Shown here piece after piece: positions 22,060-34,804 of a stretch of DNA of 64,000 nucleotides. Numbering within the stretch: position 1 is the stretch's first letter; each line of letters opens with the position of its first letter. The notes under the pieces were generated by a model. The model was not told the DNA's origin, did no database searches, and saw nothing but the letters and a program-made list of their open reading frames with translations. This stretch comes from Kuschelorhynchus macadamiae. Its lineage: Eukaryota; Arthropoda; Insecta; Coleoptera; Curculionidae. The translations under genes were made by a program, and so were the position numbers. The stretch lies in NCBI GenBank assembly GCA_030620095.1, contig JAUTXW010004703.1, forward strand, positions 772,501 to 836,500. The letters are read 5' to 3'.

Positions 22060-23455
22060 CTCGAGTATTTACTGATATAAACATTTTACATACAAAGCGG
22101 TGATTTCAACGTTATGCTTTCCAGATTCTTGTGTGCTACCCAATACATCTTAGAAGTTAGACAAACAAAGTCAGGTAGATGTGATCTACACAGTTTTTTC
22201 TAAAGCTTTTGACAGGCTTGTTCATGGAATTTTTCCTAAAGAAACTCTTAGCATTTGGTATTTCAGATTCGTTGGTTCAATTAATAAAATCCTATTTATC
22301 AAATAGCTATCAATATATACAGTTCCGTGGATATAGGTCTGAGAGATTTGTACAGTTATCGGGAGTACTGCAAGGATCAGTGCTTGGGCCACTTTTCTTT
22401 AATATGTTCAGTAATGGCATTGTCTCTGGATTGGAGGTCGAATGTTTGCTGTATGCGGACAACCCTAAAATAATTTGTGAGATTCGCTCTCCTGACGATG
22501 CTTATAGACTATAAAATTGTTTAGACTTGGTTGGTTGGTGGTGTACTGAAAATAAACTTCTGTTAAATCCTTTAAGGTGAAATGACATGCCTTTTTCGAG
22601 AAAATCACAACCAATTGAGCATAATTATGCCATAGATATTGTTGGGCTAGCAAGATCTACTGTGAATAAGGACCTTGGAGTAATTTTCGATTCAAAATTT
22701 ACATTTATAAACCATATTGAAGACCCAGTGATAAATGCATCAAAAGGAATGGGCTTTATTTTGTGTAATTCAATGGAGTTTCAACAGCCCGCTACACTGC
22801 TTTCTCTTTATTCGACCTTTGCAAGATCTCGTTTTGACTACGCCTCTATCCTATGGTGTCCAATAATACCAGACTCATAATTCCTTAAAACTGCATGCTT
22901 TATATTGGACGATGTGTGGGCGGCTGTTGGATGTCCTCATGACGATTTGCTTGTTAGGTTCGGCCTTACTGAAACTCAGTTATATTTTTGTATAAACTAT
23001 TAAACAATAAGATTAATTGTATCCGTCTGCTTGATTGTATTAGATTTAGAGTGCTTAGATTGGAAGCAAGACGCTTGAGCTTTATTCAAACCTCAGCTCC
23101 ACGAACAAACATCCTTATATCCTCTCCAGTATACCAGATTTCAAAAAACTACAATAAAATTGAAAATAGTATTGACATTTTACACTGCAGCATTAAGCAG
23201 ATTAGAAGGATGTTTGTTTAACATCATTTTTCATTTTCATTGTTCAAACCCTTTTTTTCTATTTATATTCTAATTTTAACCGTTACTTTTTCTTGCCCAA
23301 AATATGTAAATTTTATCATTATGTGTTGTAATGTTATTGTTGTTATATATATTATATTGCATGTTATGTTTAGTATGTATATCTTTTTCCTTATCCTGTA
23401 ATTGGCTAGCCTGTTGGACATTGTATTCAAAGTAAATAAATAAATAAATACATTT
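22060..23455 (+). mobile_element. Jockey-like non-LTR retrotransposon, 5'-truncated
   Basis: Reverse transcriptase blocks run in order: QVDVIYTVFSKAFDR (about 22160), LLAFGISDSLVQLIKSYLSN, VQLSGVLQGSVLGPLFFN, then ECLLYADN, where the catalytic YADD has become YADN. Then comes DLVGWWCTENKLLLNP, the thumb-like DLGVIFDSKFTFINHI and SRFDYASILWCP. Stops at about 22512, 22576 and 22878 and a frameshift break it. The 3' end is a TAAA-repeat tail at 23430-23455, typical of Jockey-type elements. The endonuclease half is missing. Dead copy. Confidence 0.87.
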
Positions 23456-23459
23456 TAAG

Positions 23460-23845
23460 AAAGACGATGAACCCCACTTCATATTTTTATCAAGGTTTTT
23501 ACCTTGCTTAGAATGTAGATTTATTTGAATGTTTGCTGTCTTGTATAAATATTTTTCGAGTTTTTTTTTAATATGCGTATTAAAAAATTAACAATCTAGG
23601 AGTCTAAGGTACAATTTTCTGCTGGTTTGAAAGAAAATTAATGCCTAATTGGCTTACAAATAGTATAGCTCCATAAAGTACTGCAAAATGTTAAAACTAA
23701 AGTTGTTAGATTTCCTGGAAAAAATGTGTATATTTCCAAAATAATTGTGTGTGAAAAAAACAGCAGTAAATACAGGTCATAAACTTGAGGTGGTTTGTTT
23801 GTTTAATGCATTCTAACTAGATGTCATTACGACATCTGTTGCAGT
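23460..23845. other. No gene recognised
   Basis: AT-rich spacer between the non-LTR tail and an unidentified coding-like stretch. Confidence 0.35.
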
Positions 23846-23850
23846 ATTTA

Positions 23851-24138
23851 GATGAAAAATCCTTTGGGTCAAAAGGTTGTTGCCGAAATTGGGAGAAATT
23901 TAGAGAAGTGCGAGAAATATCCTGTTAAGAAGTTTAGAAAAATAGAAACCGATCTTTATGTCTACACATTTTTTGAAGAAAAGTAGATTTTTGCCTGAAG
24001 AGCTTAAGAAGGTGGTACAAAGAAGAAATTTACAAAGAATTGATCAATTCGATTATCCTGAAAATTTGTTATTGGCTATGCTAGCTGACGACGAGAAATA
24101 CAGAGAGTCCCAGCCGAGAGTGATCGATTTTGAAGGTT
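23851..24138 (+). pseudogene. Unidentified coding-like stretch, possibly a host exon or retrocopy
   Basis: From ATG 23851 the frame reads MKNPLGQKVVAEIGRNLEK and on to TFFEEK and a stop at about 23986. An overlapping frame continues SRFLPEELKKVVQRRNL, QFDYPENLLLAMLADDEKYR to 24137. Composition is normal for a soluble, charged, helical protein and unlike neighbouring DNA. A possible acceptor (CTGTTGCAG) precedes it at about 23844, and GAAG|GTTAAT could be a donor at its end. The two frames need one shift to join, so it may be a decayed gene copy. I do not recognise the family. Confidence 0.35.
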
Positions 24139-24418
24139 AATTATTTCTAAACGGTTATAGTTAGAAACGCGCAGTTTATTTTTGGTCGAATTCCGTAACC
24201 CTTAAGTTAAATAACTTCTACAGAGTGGCCGAAAAAAATCCCATTTTATGATTTGAAAAATCTCATTTAATTTGATATTTTTAATCATTATTTCAGTAAA
24301 AAAAAACTTATGGGTTACAGAATTTTTTCAAACAAAGATTTCAAACCAATAATCGGCTAACATCACCTCACCTCCAAAAAAAGTTGGTTCATTTTATTAA
24401 ATTTTCTATATAGAGACG

Positions 24419-24424
24419 TTTATT
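24419..24424 (-). terminator. Polyadenylation signal of the host exon
   Basis: AATAAA on the minus strand, about 80 bases beyond the stop codon at 24504. The position is normal for a short 3' untranslated region. Confidence 0.5.
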
Positions 24425-24503
24425 AATTATGTATTTACATCTTACAATTAGAGGACCCATAATACTTTAATGCAGTATTAAAAAACTATAATAATTATCC
24501 TAT

Positions 24504-24818
24504 TTAAACACAACTTTCCTGTTGACAACCCATTAGGGGCGTCCGAACGGTGACCACCTCCCGGTGGTACAGCCCTTGCTTGGAGGTAGGAAAAATGGCG
24601 GCTACAGGAGAGATGATGGGAGAGGTTCGACTGTTGGGGATCGGTGGAGGGGGCCTTCTGCCGTGATCGATTTGAGTGTAGATAGTAGAGTCGTCTCCCT
24701 TTCGTAACGTTGCGTATTGTTGGGCAGCTGAGAATTGTTGGCCGCCATTTTTGATTGGATCTAAAGAGTTAGGCCGGGCTAGTTGAAGTTCAGCATAGAC
24801 GACTTCGTTGTTTGGAGC
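24504..24818 (-). CDS. Last coding exon of a host membrane receptor (cytoplasmic tail with tyrosine motifs)
   Basis: The exon opens at 24818 after a good acceptor (TTCTTGTTATTTGCAG) in phase 0 and runs 104 codons to a TAA. It is clearly GC-richer than its surroundings. The peptide begins APNNEVVYAELQL and contains QQYATLRKG, STIYTQIDH, a PPPPIP stretch and RTSPIISP, ending in CQQESCV. VVYAEL and QYATL resemble tyrosine-based signalling motifs ((V/I)xYxxL), as in cytoplasmic tails of immunoglobulin-superfamily adhesion receptors. No transmembrane segment lies in this exon. Earlier exons must lie at higher coordinates and I cannot identify them, so most of the gene's body may be outside the window or split by long introns. 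A polyadenylation signal lies at 24419-24424. Family assignment is inference. Confidence 0.65.
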   Translation of the reverse strand, partial: APNNEVVYAELQLARPNSLDPIKNGGQQFSAAQQYATLRKGDDSTIYTQIDHGRRPPPPIPNSRTSPIISPVAAIFPTSKQGLYHREVVTVRTPLMGCQQESCV

Positions 24819-24829
24819 CTGCAAATAAC

Positions 24830-26185
24830 AAGAACGTTGTAAAAATGTTTAAATGAATGACGTCACAAACGCAGAGAGTGTTAAGATTAAAAATTGCTAG
24901 GGGCTGACAAAGTTCGACTTCAAGCCCCATCTAGCGTCAGTTTTGGGAGTTACGCTTCATTTACAGGAATGCGAACAGTGTTTGTTTACTTTTAGTTGTA
25001 ATGTGTAATGTTTACATTTATGTTACATCGAACTTCGCGTGGGTGGACATTGTTGCATATTTTCCTTTGGTTAATTACTTTTTAATATTTCACCTTTTAG
25101 CTTCGTATGATCTACATACATTTTTAGGGCAATAAGAGGGGCAATATTAAATTTTTATTACAATATAGGAACAAGTTTTTAATAAAGTTTATTAATATAA
25201 GCATTTTTAACATAGATTAATAGGTAGCAAGTTAGCAACCGGGTAGGAATGTCACCATTGAAACCGTAGCGCAATAAGTTTAGCAGCAGGAAAGTTGTTA
25301 GAGCCATCGTTAAAGTCATAATACGAAAGATGGTTTCGTTATATAAATTTAAGACAAGTCAAATCAATAATTTGATTTTAACGGTTCCTTCACAAGTTGC
25401 CTGGTGCTAACCTGGCACAAATTCGCCTAGCGGTACCGATCGACCTATCAAACAAAATAAACATAATCAGTTGTATCATCAGTTTGATTTTTAAGACCCA
25501 GATGAATGTCTTTTATATTATATAAAGGGTTATTCACGCCAAGTGACCTATTAGATGTTTCTCTGGTACGATAATCCGACTTATTTATATCAGTAAATTC
25601 ATCTATGACGACTGAACATCCTGATGATTTATTTATTTTGTTTGAAATCGTTTCCGATACTTATACGGCGAAATAATCTTTCGTTATTAATGTGACTTTT
25701 TTGCTTGCAAATAGCCATATCCTTTGCAATTTAAGAGTCAGGGACGCCGGACTGTAAAAATTAAGGCAAGTGTCCATTAGTAAGACCGGAAGGTTATGTT
25801 CATGCAGAAACATCGCAAATGTAATTTCTGAAATTGCAGCTTTTAATGCTCTAGTTTCTTATACTTCTGTGACTGTAAAATTTGTTATATTTGGTGTTCT
25901 TTTTGCATTTTAAGATTATTTTTATGAACATGTGTTTTAATATTTCTACTGATATGCACAATACCAACAGTTACTTTTTAAGTATAAGCATTTCATGTAT
26001 TTTAGAATCCGTTCCCGTGTTGTTCGTGAAAGGCTTATTTATGTCCAAACTATATGTATAATTTTAAAAATGTGCTGTTGTATTGTAATATAATCTTCGG
26101 ATTTTCGTTTTAAGAGTTAAGACTTACTATTATTTTCTAAGTGTACCAACTTTTAATTCTTAAAATTTCTTAAGAGAAGAACTCC
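24830..26185. other. No gene recognised; probable intron of the minus-strand host gene
   Basis: It lies upstream (minus strand) of the receptor exon. I found no further exon with convincing splice sites. The last few hundred bases should belong to a PLE 3' repeat, because a hammerhead follows, but no PLE ORF is readable. Confidence 0.35.
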
Positions 26186-26187
26186 AT

Positions 26188-26236
26188 TTTGTGTATTCTG
26201 ATGAAGATCGCGTGGTTGATCGAAATGTCAATGTTT
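26188..26236 (+). ncRNA. Hammerhead ribozyme of a PLE 3' repeat (core intact)
   Basis: CTGATGA at 26198-26204, stem II GATC/GATC with an 8-base loop, GAAA at 26222-26225, and a two-pair stem III (AU/GU) ending in GTC at 26227-26229. Stem I pairs well: GTATT before the core with AATGT after the cleavage site gives five consecutive pairs counting G-U. A conserved CCCAAGAAT box and a (TA)n tract follow within 75 bases, as in the other PLE ends here. Confidence 0.7.
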
Positions 26237-26298
26237 TGTCACATGTGACTTTTAAAAGAAATGTGCTAATTTTCGTTTAGAAGGACCCTAACCCAAGA

Positions 26299-26299
26299 A

Positions 26300-26350
<51 letters not shown>

Positions 26351-26361
26351 ATATCTATCTA

Positions 26362-26394
<33 letters not shown>
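26299..26394. repeat. (TA)n microsatellite, interrupted
   Basis: TA repeats with an internal ATCCATATCTATCTATC interruption. It lies between a PLE 3' end and a mariner arm. Confidence 0.9.
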
Positions 26395-28112
<1,718 letters not shown>

Positions 28113-28176
28113 TGTAAAAAGTTACTTTTCTTGAACACATAAGCTGCATAATGGCTATTCCAAATAATATGAATGA

Positions 28177-29040
28177 ATGAATATTCTTAGTGATTTTAAT
28201 TCCTTCCACCCTAAACTTAAATTCACAATCGAAGTGGAACAAAACAATAAAATCAATTTTCTGGATATGACATTGTATCACAATCAAAAGTCTATAAACA
28301 CAATGTGGTACACCAAAAAAACTTGGTCGGGAAGATACCTCAATTTTCACTCACACCATCCAATGTCTCAAAAAAAGTCCGTAATTATAGGTTTAGCTGA
28401 TAGAGCTCTCAAATTAAGCGATCCAATTTATCAAGAAAATGCTATAAAAAAAGCCAAAGAAATTCTAATGAAAAATAGTTACCCAATAAAACTTATTAAC
28501 ACTCTTTTCAACACACGTATAAAGAAAATTCACAGTCCTAATACCAGTGACACACAACAAAAAAGTAAAAATAAAAATAACTTTTTATCACTTCCTTACA
28601 TACGGGGGCTTTCTGAAAATATTTAATCAGTATTTAAAAAACATGACATAACTGTTTGTCATAAAGGCTATAATCTTCTGAAAAAAAACTTTAGCTCCTT
28701 AAAAAGTAAAACACATAAAAACAGAAAAACTCATGTGATATACGAAATTCCATGCACCGATTGCCCCAGTGTTTATATTGGTCAGACATCACAGTATTTG
28801 CAAAACCGTTTAAATGGACATAAGTTTGACAAAAAGAATACAACAGCCTTAAGCAAACATGAATGTCAAACTAAACACACCTTCAATTTTTCGAAAACCA
28901 AAATATTGCAAACAGAGCATAATCAGAGGAAACGGGAATTTCTTGAGATGTTCTATATATCCAAAGCCGAAAACTCTATCAACGACAAAACAGATATTAA
29001 AAATCTAAGCAAAATTTATTTTAACATCCTAAATAATTAA
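28177..29040 (+). pseudogene. PLE polymerase C-terminus and GIY-YIG endonuclease
   Basis: Frame one (28177-28626): LKFTIEVEQNNKINFLDMTL, WSGRYLNFHSHHP, VIIGLADRALKLSDP, the conserved post-catalytic region of PLE polymerases, then SLPYIRGLSENI and a stop. A further frame carries the endonuclease from 28735: VIYEIPCTDCPSVYIGQTSQ (GIY-like and YIG motifs with the CxxC typical of PLE endonucleases), LQNRLNGHK (catalytic Arg helix), then KHTFNFSKTKILQTE, and REFLEMFYI with the metal-binding Glu. It ends with a stop at 29038. A single stop or frameshift at 28624 separates the halves. The endonuclease domain itself looks intact. Its usual role is nicking target DNA for reverse transcription. Confidence 0.87.
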
Positions 29041-29389
29041 TATTCGGATTATTTGAACCCATTCACGAAACATTTTTTACCACTGCCAACCCTAATAAAA
29101 AGACAAAAACAAACGTAAACAACTTTGCATTGTCGATAAAATAATAGGTAGTCACTGTCGTTTTACATGTATAGCAATAAGTATGTGTCGTGTTATGTCT
29201 GATCCTCGTTTTGAATTTTAAATGTATATAAATATTTTTAATGTGTGGATCGTCTTGAATATATTGAAGTAAGCCGAAGAAAATTATTTTTACTATTTTA
29301 GACATTGTAACTTAAGTAAACTTATAAGAATTTAAAAATTGAATATTTATAAAAAAAAACTGTAAACTCTTAGGGCAGTAATTTATTTC

Positions 29390-29445
29390 GTTTTAGATGA
29401 CTGATGAAGGCCATAAAGTGGTCGAAACGTTTTAATATTGAAATA
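29390..29445 (+). ncRNA. Hammerhead ribozyme of PLE D (core intact)
   Basis: CTGATGA 29401-29407, stem II GGCCA/TGGTC with a five-base loop, GAAA 29424-29427, minimal palindromic stem III ACGT, and GTT in the scissile position. Stem I can form three pairs (UUA with the bases before CTGATGA). The H17 position is U, which is allowed but less usual than C. It lies 84 bases before the (TA)n tract. Confidence 0.75.
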
Positions 29446-29509
29446 AAATCATTTAACATCAATGATATGTTATAATTCGAACACCATTCCCAAGAAAATG
29501 TTTAAATAA

Positions 29510-29918
<409 letters not shown>

Positions 29919-30065
29919 GGGCTCAGAAGACTTCCGGCTGCAGTTCATGAGGTTTCGGCGAAAGCGTGTCATATGCGTGCGTAAAACTGAAAATAAATTT
30001 GTATGTTTATAAAACTGAAATGAATATGTAGCAAAGCAAAAATATGTAATTTTTGTACGGGAACG

Positions 30066-30068
30066 TCC

Positions 30069-30138
<70 letters not shown>

Positions 30139-30182
30139 ATATGTATATATATATATATATATGTATATTTAGAGAGAGAGAA
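30066..30182. repeat. (TC)n(TA)n(GA)n compound microsatellite, palindromic
   Basis: GAACGTCCC(TC)n then TA repeats with short ATGTATAT interruptions, then AGAGAGAGAGAACGT. The CT and AG ends, with GAACGT beyond each on opposite strands, make the whole block an imperfect palindrome. Confidence 0.8.
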
Positions 30183-30339
30183 CGTACCGATGTCAGTACC
30201 GCTACAGAGCTACTACGTTTTGTAAATGTGCCAGCCAACTGTCCGGTTGACACTTTCAAATCATTCTTTTTGTATACTTGCAATATCGATGCTGACAACA
30301 GCGCAGAGGGCTGACAAGAATATACATATAATTCCACCT

Positions 30340-31990
30340 AAAAGGAAAGCGTAATAAAATTATTCAACGGCGTAATAGCATAATATATGATATTAAATCG
30401 TATATAATAGATCTAGTACAAACGTAGTAGCGGTAACGACGCTACATAAAGATTACGTCATTATTAGCAAGGATTTGTAATAAAGTTATTGCATTTTAAG
30501 TTGCTGTAACGTTTACCTTCATCTTCTACGGGAAACTTGATATTTTATTATCCAATAAGAGTTTATTGTAACTCTAAAAACTTGTTTCATTGTAATAAAA
30601 AGCGCTATCAATTTGTTTTAGCATTCTATGGCGATACCGTTCGTAAAATAAAGATATCCTATATGCAAATTTCTCTTGCCAGCTACGGTATATGTTACGG
30701 TATGAATATTGAATAGCCAATGTTACTTTGCACGGAATGTATTTTGCGAATTTTTAGTTAAAATGTATGCAAAAGACGCGGTGCCAAGTTTCAGCTTCAT
30801 GTCTTTTTAAGTTAAGAAAACGAAAAGAACGTGTTGTAGTTTACGCTGCAGAGTTTACCAACCTCGCAGTGACGAAATACATTAGGCATGTAGCAGGACA
30901 TATTTATTTAATGTTACTCTTTATAAAGTGACACTCCCTATGCTATGTTGGCCTGGAAGCTTTTCGTGTTTTTCTTTACGAAGATATTTAAAACGAAACC
31001 TCCCTCGATATTAATCATTTATTTCAACAAGAAAAGTAAAACATAATTTATATAAAGTGCTTTACAATGTATTCACCTAGGTAAAATAATTGACTTAGTT
31101 TAAAACCGCCGTTCTCGGTCAAGGGAAGCCCTGACCAGATCCTGCTACTATTGTTTGAAAGAGATTTTTTCCTCTACAATCCAGATTTCAAAGCAAAATT
31201 AATATTTATTTACTGTCAATTATACAATATATTGAGAAGATTCTTGCACTGTAGTCAACGTTTACTTATAAACTAGAGCTTGACTAATCTAACAAAAATC
31301 AAGTATTATGTAACAAACAACTGTATCAAGTAGCAAGTATTATGTAGCAACAACGAGACGAAATTAAGGAATTGTCTCGTCTCGACTTTGGCTAATCTCG
31401 TCTTATCTCAAATGTCAAATAAATATGTTGACTGAACAAGAAATTTTAGCTATAAAAACTAGCGGGTATTGATACGTCTATCGTACTTGTCTGGATGTTA
31501 GTCCCTTGAAAATGTCTTCTATTTTTTTGTTTGATCACTAAGTATACAAAATTTCTGCTTTAATAAAATCGATTTTTGACATTCCTCTCTAAATAAGAAG
31601 AAATATTCCAATAATTAACAAAAAAATCGCATTCGTAAATTAAATTACCCTTAATTTTTCTCCCGGGTTATAGGTAATCTAGAGAAATTCTGCCACAACA
31701 TTGGTTTATCGATTTTTATGGGAATACTTTCAACTGTGGTCCACATAATATTAGTGGTACGCAGAGGATTTCAAAGCAGGGACGTAGGCAAGGAGAGAAT
31801 TTCTGGTCTCCACACTGCCCACCCAATGAGCGGCAAAGATAAAATACTTTTAGCTTAAAAAAGTAATTTCTTCAAAGCTACTCTATTAGCAAAAATAGGC
31901 ACATCTTTTTCTTTGGTTTTGATGTTTACAAGAGAAAGGCAAGCAATTTAAGAAATCAGTCTAATGAGCCGACCTACTTGAATGGGTAGT
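30340..31990. other. No gene recognised
   Basis: AT-rich sequence. A short GTCTCGTCTCGAC / CTCGTC patch at about 31345-31430 resembles the richer array at 37695-37810. Confidence 0.35.
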
Positions 31991-31996
31991 AGTTAT

Positions 31997-32119
31997 TTAT
32001 ACTATAAGGGATGTAAGTAACCTTTACCAGTCGACGACGAGTTTGCGCCCGACCGATAGCGAGGGCTGGCAAAAAAGTTCGAGACTGGTTAATGTACTTA
32101 CATCCCATATAGTATATAA
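31997..32119. repeat. Palindrome next to tyrosine-recombinase copy 2
   Basis: TTATACTATAAGGGATGTAA and inner CCTTTACCAGTC pair with GACTGGTTAATGT and TTACATCCCATATAGTATA. The loop of about 45 bases is unusually GC-rich for the window (GCGCCCGACCGATAGCGAGG). The loop is mostly deleted in the copy at 11698-11785. Confidence 0.8.
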
Positions 32120-32122
32120 CAT

Positions 32123-33569
32123 TTTTTCCCCCTCCCTGTATTGTATGATTACAAGAAAATGCTGGATAAATTTTTGGATTTTCATTATCATTACATTCGA
32201 TAGCATTCTCATTAAATTATGAAGGCAGCCGTGATCCGTTGCCAGAGCAACATAAGCAGTTTTTATTTTATCAACAACGTCAAGTTTACAATTCATAGCA
32301 AAAGGTTGAAGAAGTCGAATTGTTTGATTCTGTGTGGACAAATTGGATGTTTCAGACATAGAAGAATCAGCGAATATTACTTGTTTATCTCTACTACCGG
32401 AAAAGTCGAGAAAAAGGTATGAAGCAGCATATAAACCATTTAAGAATTGGTGCCAAAGCAAGATGGCTACTGCACTCTCAGAAACCTTGTTTTTGGCGTA
32501 TTTCCACGAAAAAAGTACTATATTGAAGTCCCTATCAAGCTTATGGTGTGAGTATTTAATGTTGAAGTCCACCCTTTTTATAGAGGAAAATATAGATATT
32601 TCTAAACGTCCAAACATTTTTGAAAAGAAAAAATGATGGTTATAGACCCAAAAAATCGAATGTGTTTAACAGGGAAGATGTGAATAAGTTCATGCTTGAA
32701 GCCCCCGATAATATATACTTACTGATGAAGGTCGTAATGGTAATGGGAGTTGCTGGAGCGTGGCGTTCTAATGAACTCTGTGAAATGAAAATGGACAATG
32801 TTAAAATAAGTCAAGAAGTCATAATTGTAACCATTCCTGACTCCAAAAATGGAATGTCACGTACATTTACAGTGACAAAAAGTGACGACACTCAGGTTTG
32901 TCATTTCAAAATAATTCAAAAGTACAGCCCGTCTGGAAAAATAGGTTTTCGTCAACTCCAAGTAAAATTGCGAAATTTCTAAAGTTTGGGAACTTCAAAA
33001 TGTATACTGGACACTCTTTTAGAAGAACGTCGGCAACTTTATTAGCAAATACTGGAGTTGATGTATTAGCTATCAAGCGACATGGTGGATGGAAATCCGC
33101 TACTATTGCGAAAAGTTACGTAGCTGAGAGCCTCAATAATAAAAAGGAAGTAGCGAATAAAATTTTATACAATAAGACCCAGCCAGAAGTCTCTTGCAGT
33201 CCTTCAACAGTGACAGAAACATTGGTTAGAAATGAAGGATCTATGTAGTCAGAAAATGTAATATACATCGAGAAGAAACGAGAAAACGTGTTTCCAAATT
33301 TTCTTAATAATGTGAATAATTGTAATAATTATACCATTTATATTCATTTTAATTAATATCACCGGATTTTTGTCCGGGTTTTTGTAATATGTTGATGAAA
33401 TCAAGAATTAAAGCTACTTATAATAATTTTAGGTTATTATTTCCCTAGGGAAGTAAGTTGACTTATATCCTGTCGTTAAGGGCAACCAATACTTTGTTGA
33501 GTAACTTTCACTTACGTCTGTCAAAGCAGTGTCAAAATAGGTTGCTTACAATACAGGGAGGGGGAAAAA
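32123..33569 (+). mobile_element. Tyrosine-recombinase (Crypton-like) element, copy 2, with 23-base TIRs
   Basis: TTTTTCCCCCTCCCTGTATTGTA starts it (32123-32145) and its complement TACAATACAGGGAGGGGG followed by AAAAA ends it (33547-33569). Together with copy 1 at 10283-11696 this defines a TIR-bounded unit of about 1.4 kb with one gene. The palindrome 31997-32119 adjoins its 5' end. Confidence 0.78.
32334..33248 (+). pseudogene. Crypton-like tyrosine recombinase, copy 2 (best preserved)
   Basis: Site-specific recombinase with a Tyr nucleophile. Frame one (from 32334): DIEESANITCLSLLPEKSRK, RYEAAYKPFKNWCQSK, an N-terminal SAM-like core-binding domain. A one-base shift at about 32630 leads to GYRPKKSNVFNREDVNKFML, VMVMGVAGAWRSNELCEM (catalytic Arg, with Cys replaced by Trp just before it) and TIPDSKNGMSRTFTV, where the Lys may be the beta-hairpin catalytic Lys. 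About 40 residues (the RFF...Y...NGK part seen in copy 1) are deleted near 32930. A third frame then gives IAKFLKFGNFKMYTGHSFRR, DVLAIKRHGGWKSATIAKSY: H-x-x-R, W and the nucleophilic Tyr. The element cannot work as it stands, but few changes separate it from its ancestor. Confidence 0.88.
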
Positions 33570-33649
33570 TTGTTTTCTGCCTTCTTGTGTTGTTTATTTT
33601 ATGAAGTATTTTTATTTTATTAATACTTCTTCGGAAATTAAGCCTAAGG

Positions 33650-34799
33650 GTTTGATCAAAATGCCAGAAAAACCCGAAAAAAAATATCGTTGAGCTGAAA
33701 ATTGGTACAGCTGCTCTGAAATGTGTTGAACAACAAATCAGAAGTCCCCTCACTTGTGCGTGTCACGATTTTGTTGTCCCTGTTGTGTTTTTCCGTATCT
33801 TGGAAACTATTTAGTTTTTTAAATACAATGTTTACAGTTCCGTATAAAGTTTATTGGCATACTTTTATAACAGTTTTGAATGCCGTTACCGGGAATAAAA
33901 AATAATTTTTTATGACCTATCAAACATTTTGATAAGAGACACCGTTTTTTGATATACTCTCTATAAAAAAGTTTTAGAAAGAAATACACGGAAAATGTTA
34001 ACTGAAAATTTAGAAAAGTGGTATTTTTAGACGAAACTTTTCTAATGGAAGTGGTCGAGTCTGTAAAAAATGACAAGGCAAAAAAGGGATGTGGGACAAG
34101 AAAACGATTCAAAATTTTGCATGCAGGTTCTACAACAGGATTTCTCCCAGGTGCAAGTTTACTGTTTTCTTCAACATCCAAAAGTATGGACTACCGTGAT
34201 AATATGAACAGTGAACTGTTTGAAAAGTGGTTAAAAGAACAACTGATTCCAAATTTAGATGGTCCATCTTTAATCATTCTGGACAATGCATCTTATCATT
34301 GAAGAATCTTAAATACACAACCTACTTCATCCTGAAAGAAAAGTGATATTTATGACTGGCTAATAAAACAAAAACAAAATCCTTTACCCAATATGCTGAA
34401 ACTAGAACTTCTTTTAATCAAAAAGCAAAATCTATTAAAAAACCAACAATATATGCCGTAGATGAAATATTACGGGAAAATGGACATGAGGTTTTACAAC
34501 TGCCGCCATGCCATTGCCAGTTTAACTCAATAGAATTAATATGGGCTGGGGCAAAATCATATTACGAAAAACCCGTGAACGATGGTCTTACATCAGATGA
34601 AGTGCAAATTGTTTGGCAAAATTCATTAAATTATATTACGCCGGAGTACTGGAAGGAATCTGTGGCGTACGGAGAAATTAATATGGGATTGGTGGAATCG
34701 AGAACGAGTTCTAGATGTTGAAATAGCACCAATGATCATTGCTCCATTTGAGGACGACTCAGAAGATGAGGACGTTTTAAGTGATGATGATATTTTTTA
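33650..34799 (+). pseudogene. Tc1/IS630-superfamily DDE transposase, decayed
   Basis: An N-terminal remnant near 33660 (MPEKPEKKYR) is almost unreadable. The core at 34018 reads VVFLDETFLMEV with the first Asp, then FKILHAGSTTGFLPGASLLF and MDYRDNMNSELFEKWLKEQL, then SLIILDNASYH with the second Asp and a stop. In other frames YDWLIKQKQNP, EILRENGHEVLQLPPCHCQF and NSIELIWAGAKSYYE follow; the E of SIELIW is the third catalytic residue. An acidic tail (FEDDSEDEDVLSDDDIF) ends at 34799. This HAGS / LDNASYH / PPYHC-NPIELIW family is common in arthropod genomes. Stops and frameshifts make it inactive. No terminal repeats found. Confidence 0.83.
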
Positions 34800-34804
34800 G
34801 TCTA

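Noticed and set aside
29935..29975. Hammerhead-like TTCATGAGG...GGCGAAAGCGTGTC
   Set aside because: The first core box does not fit CUGANGA, so I do not call a ribozyme.
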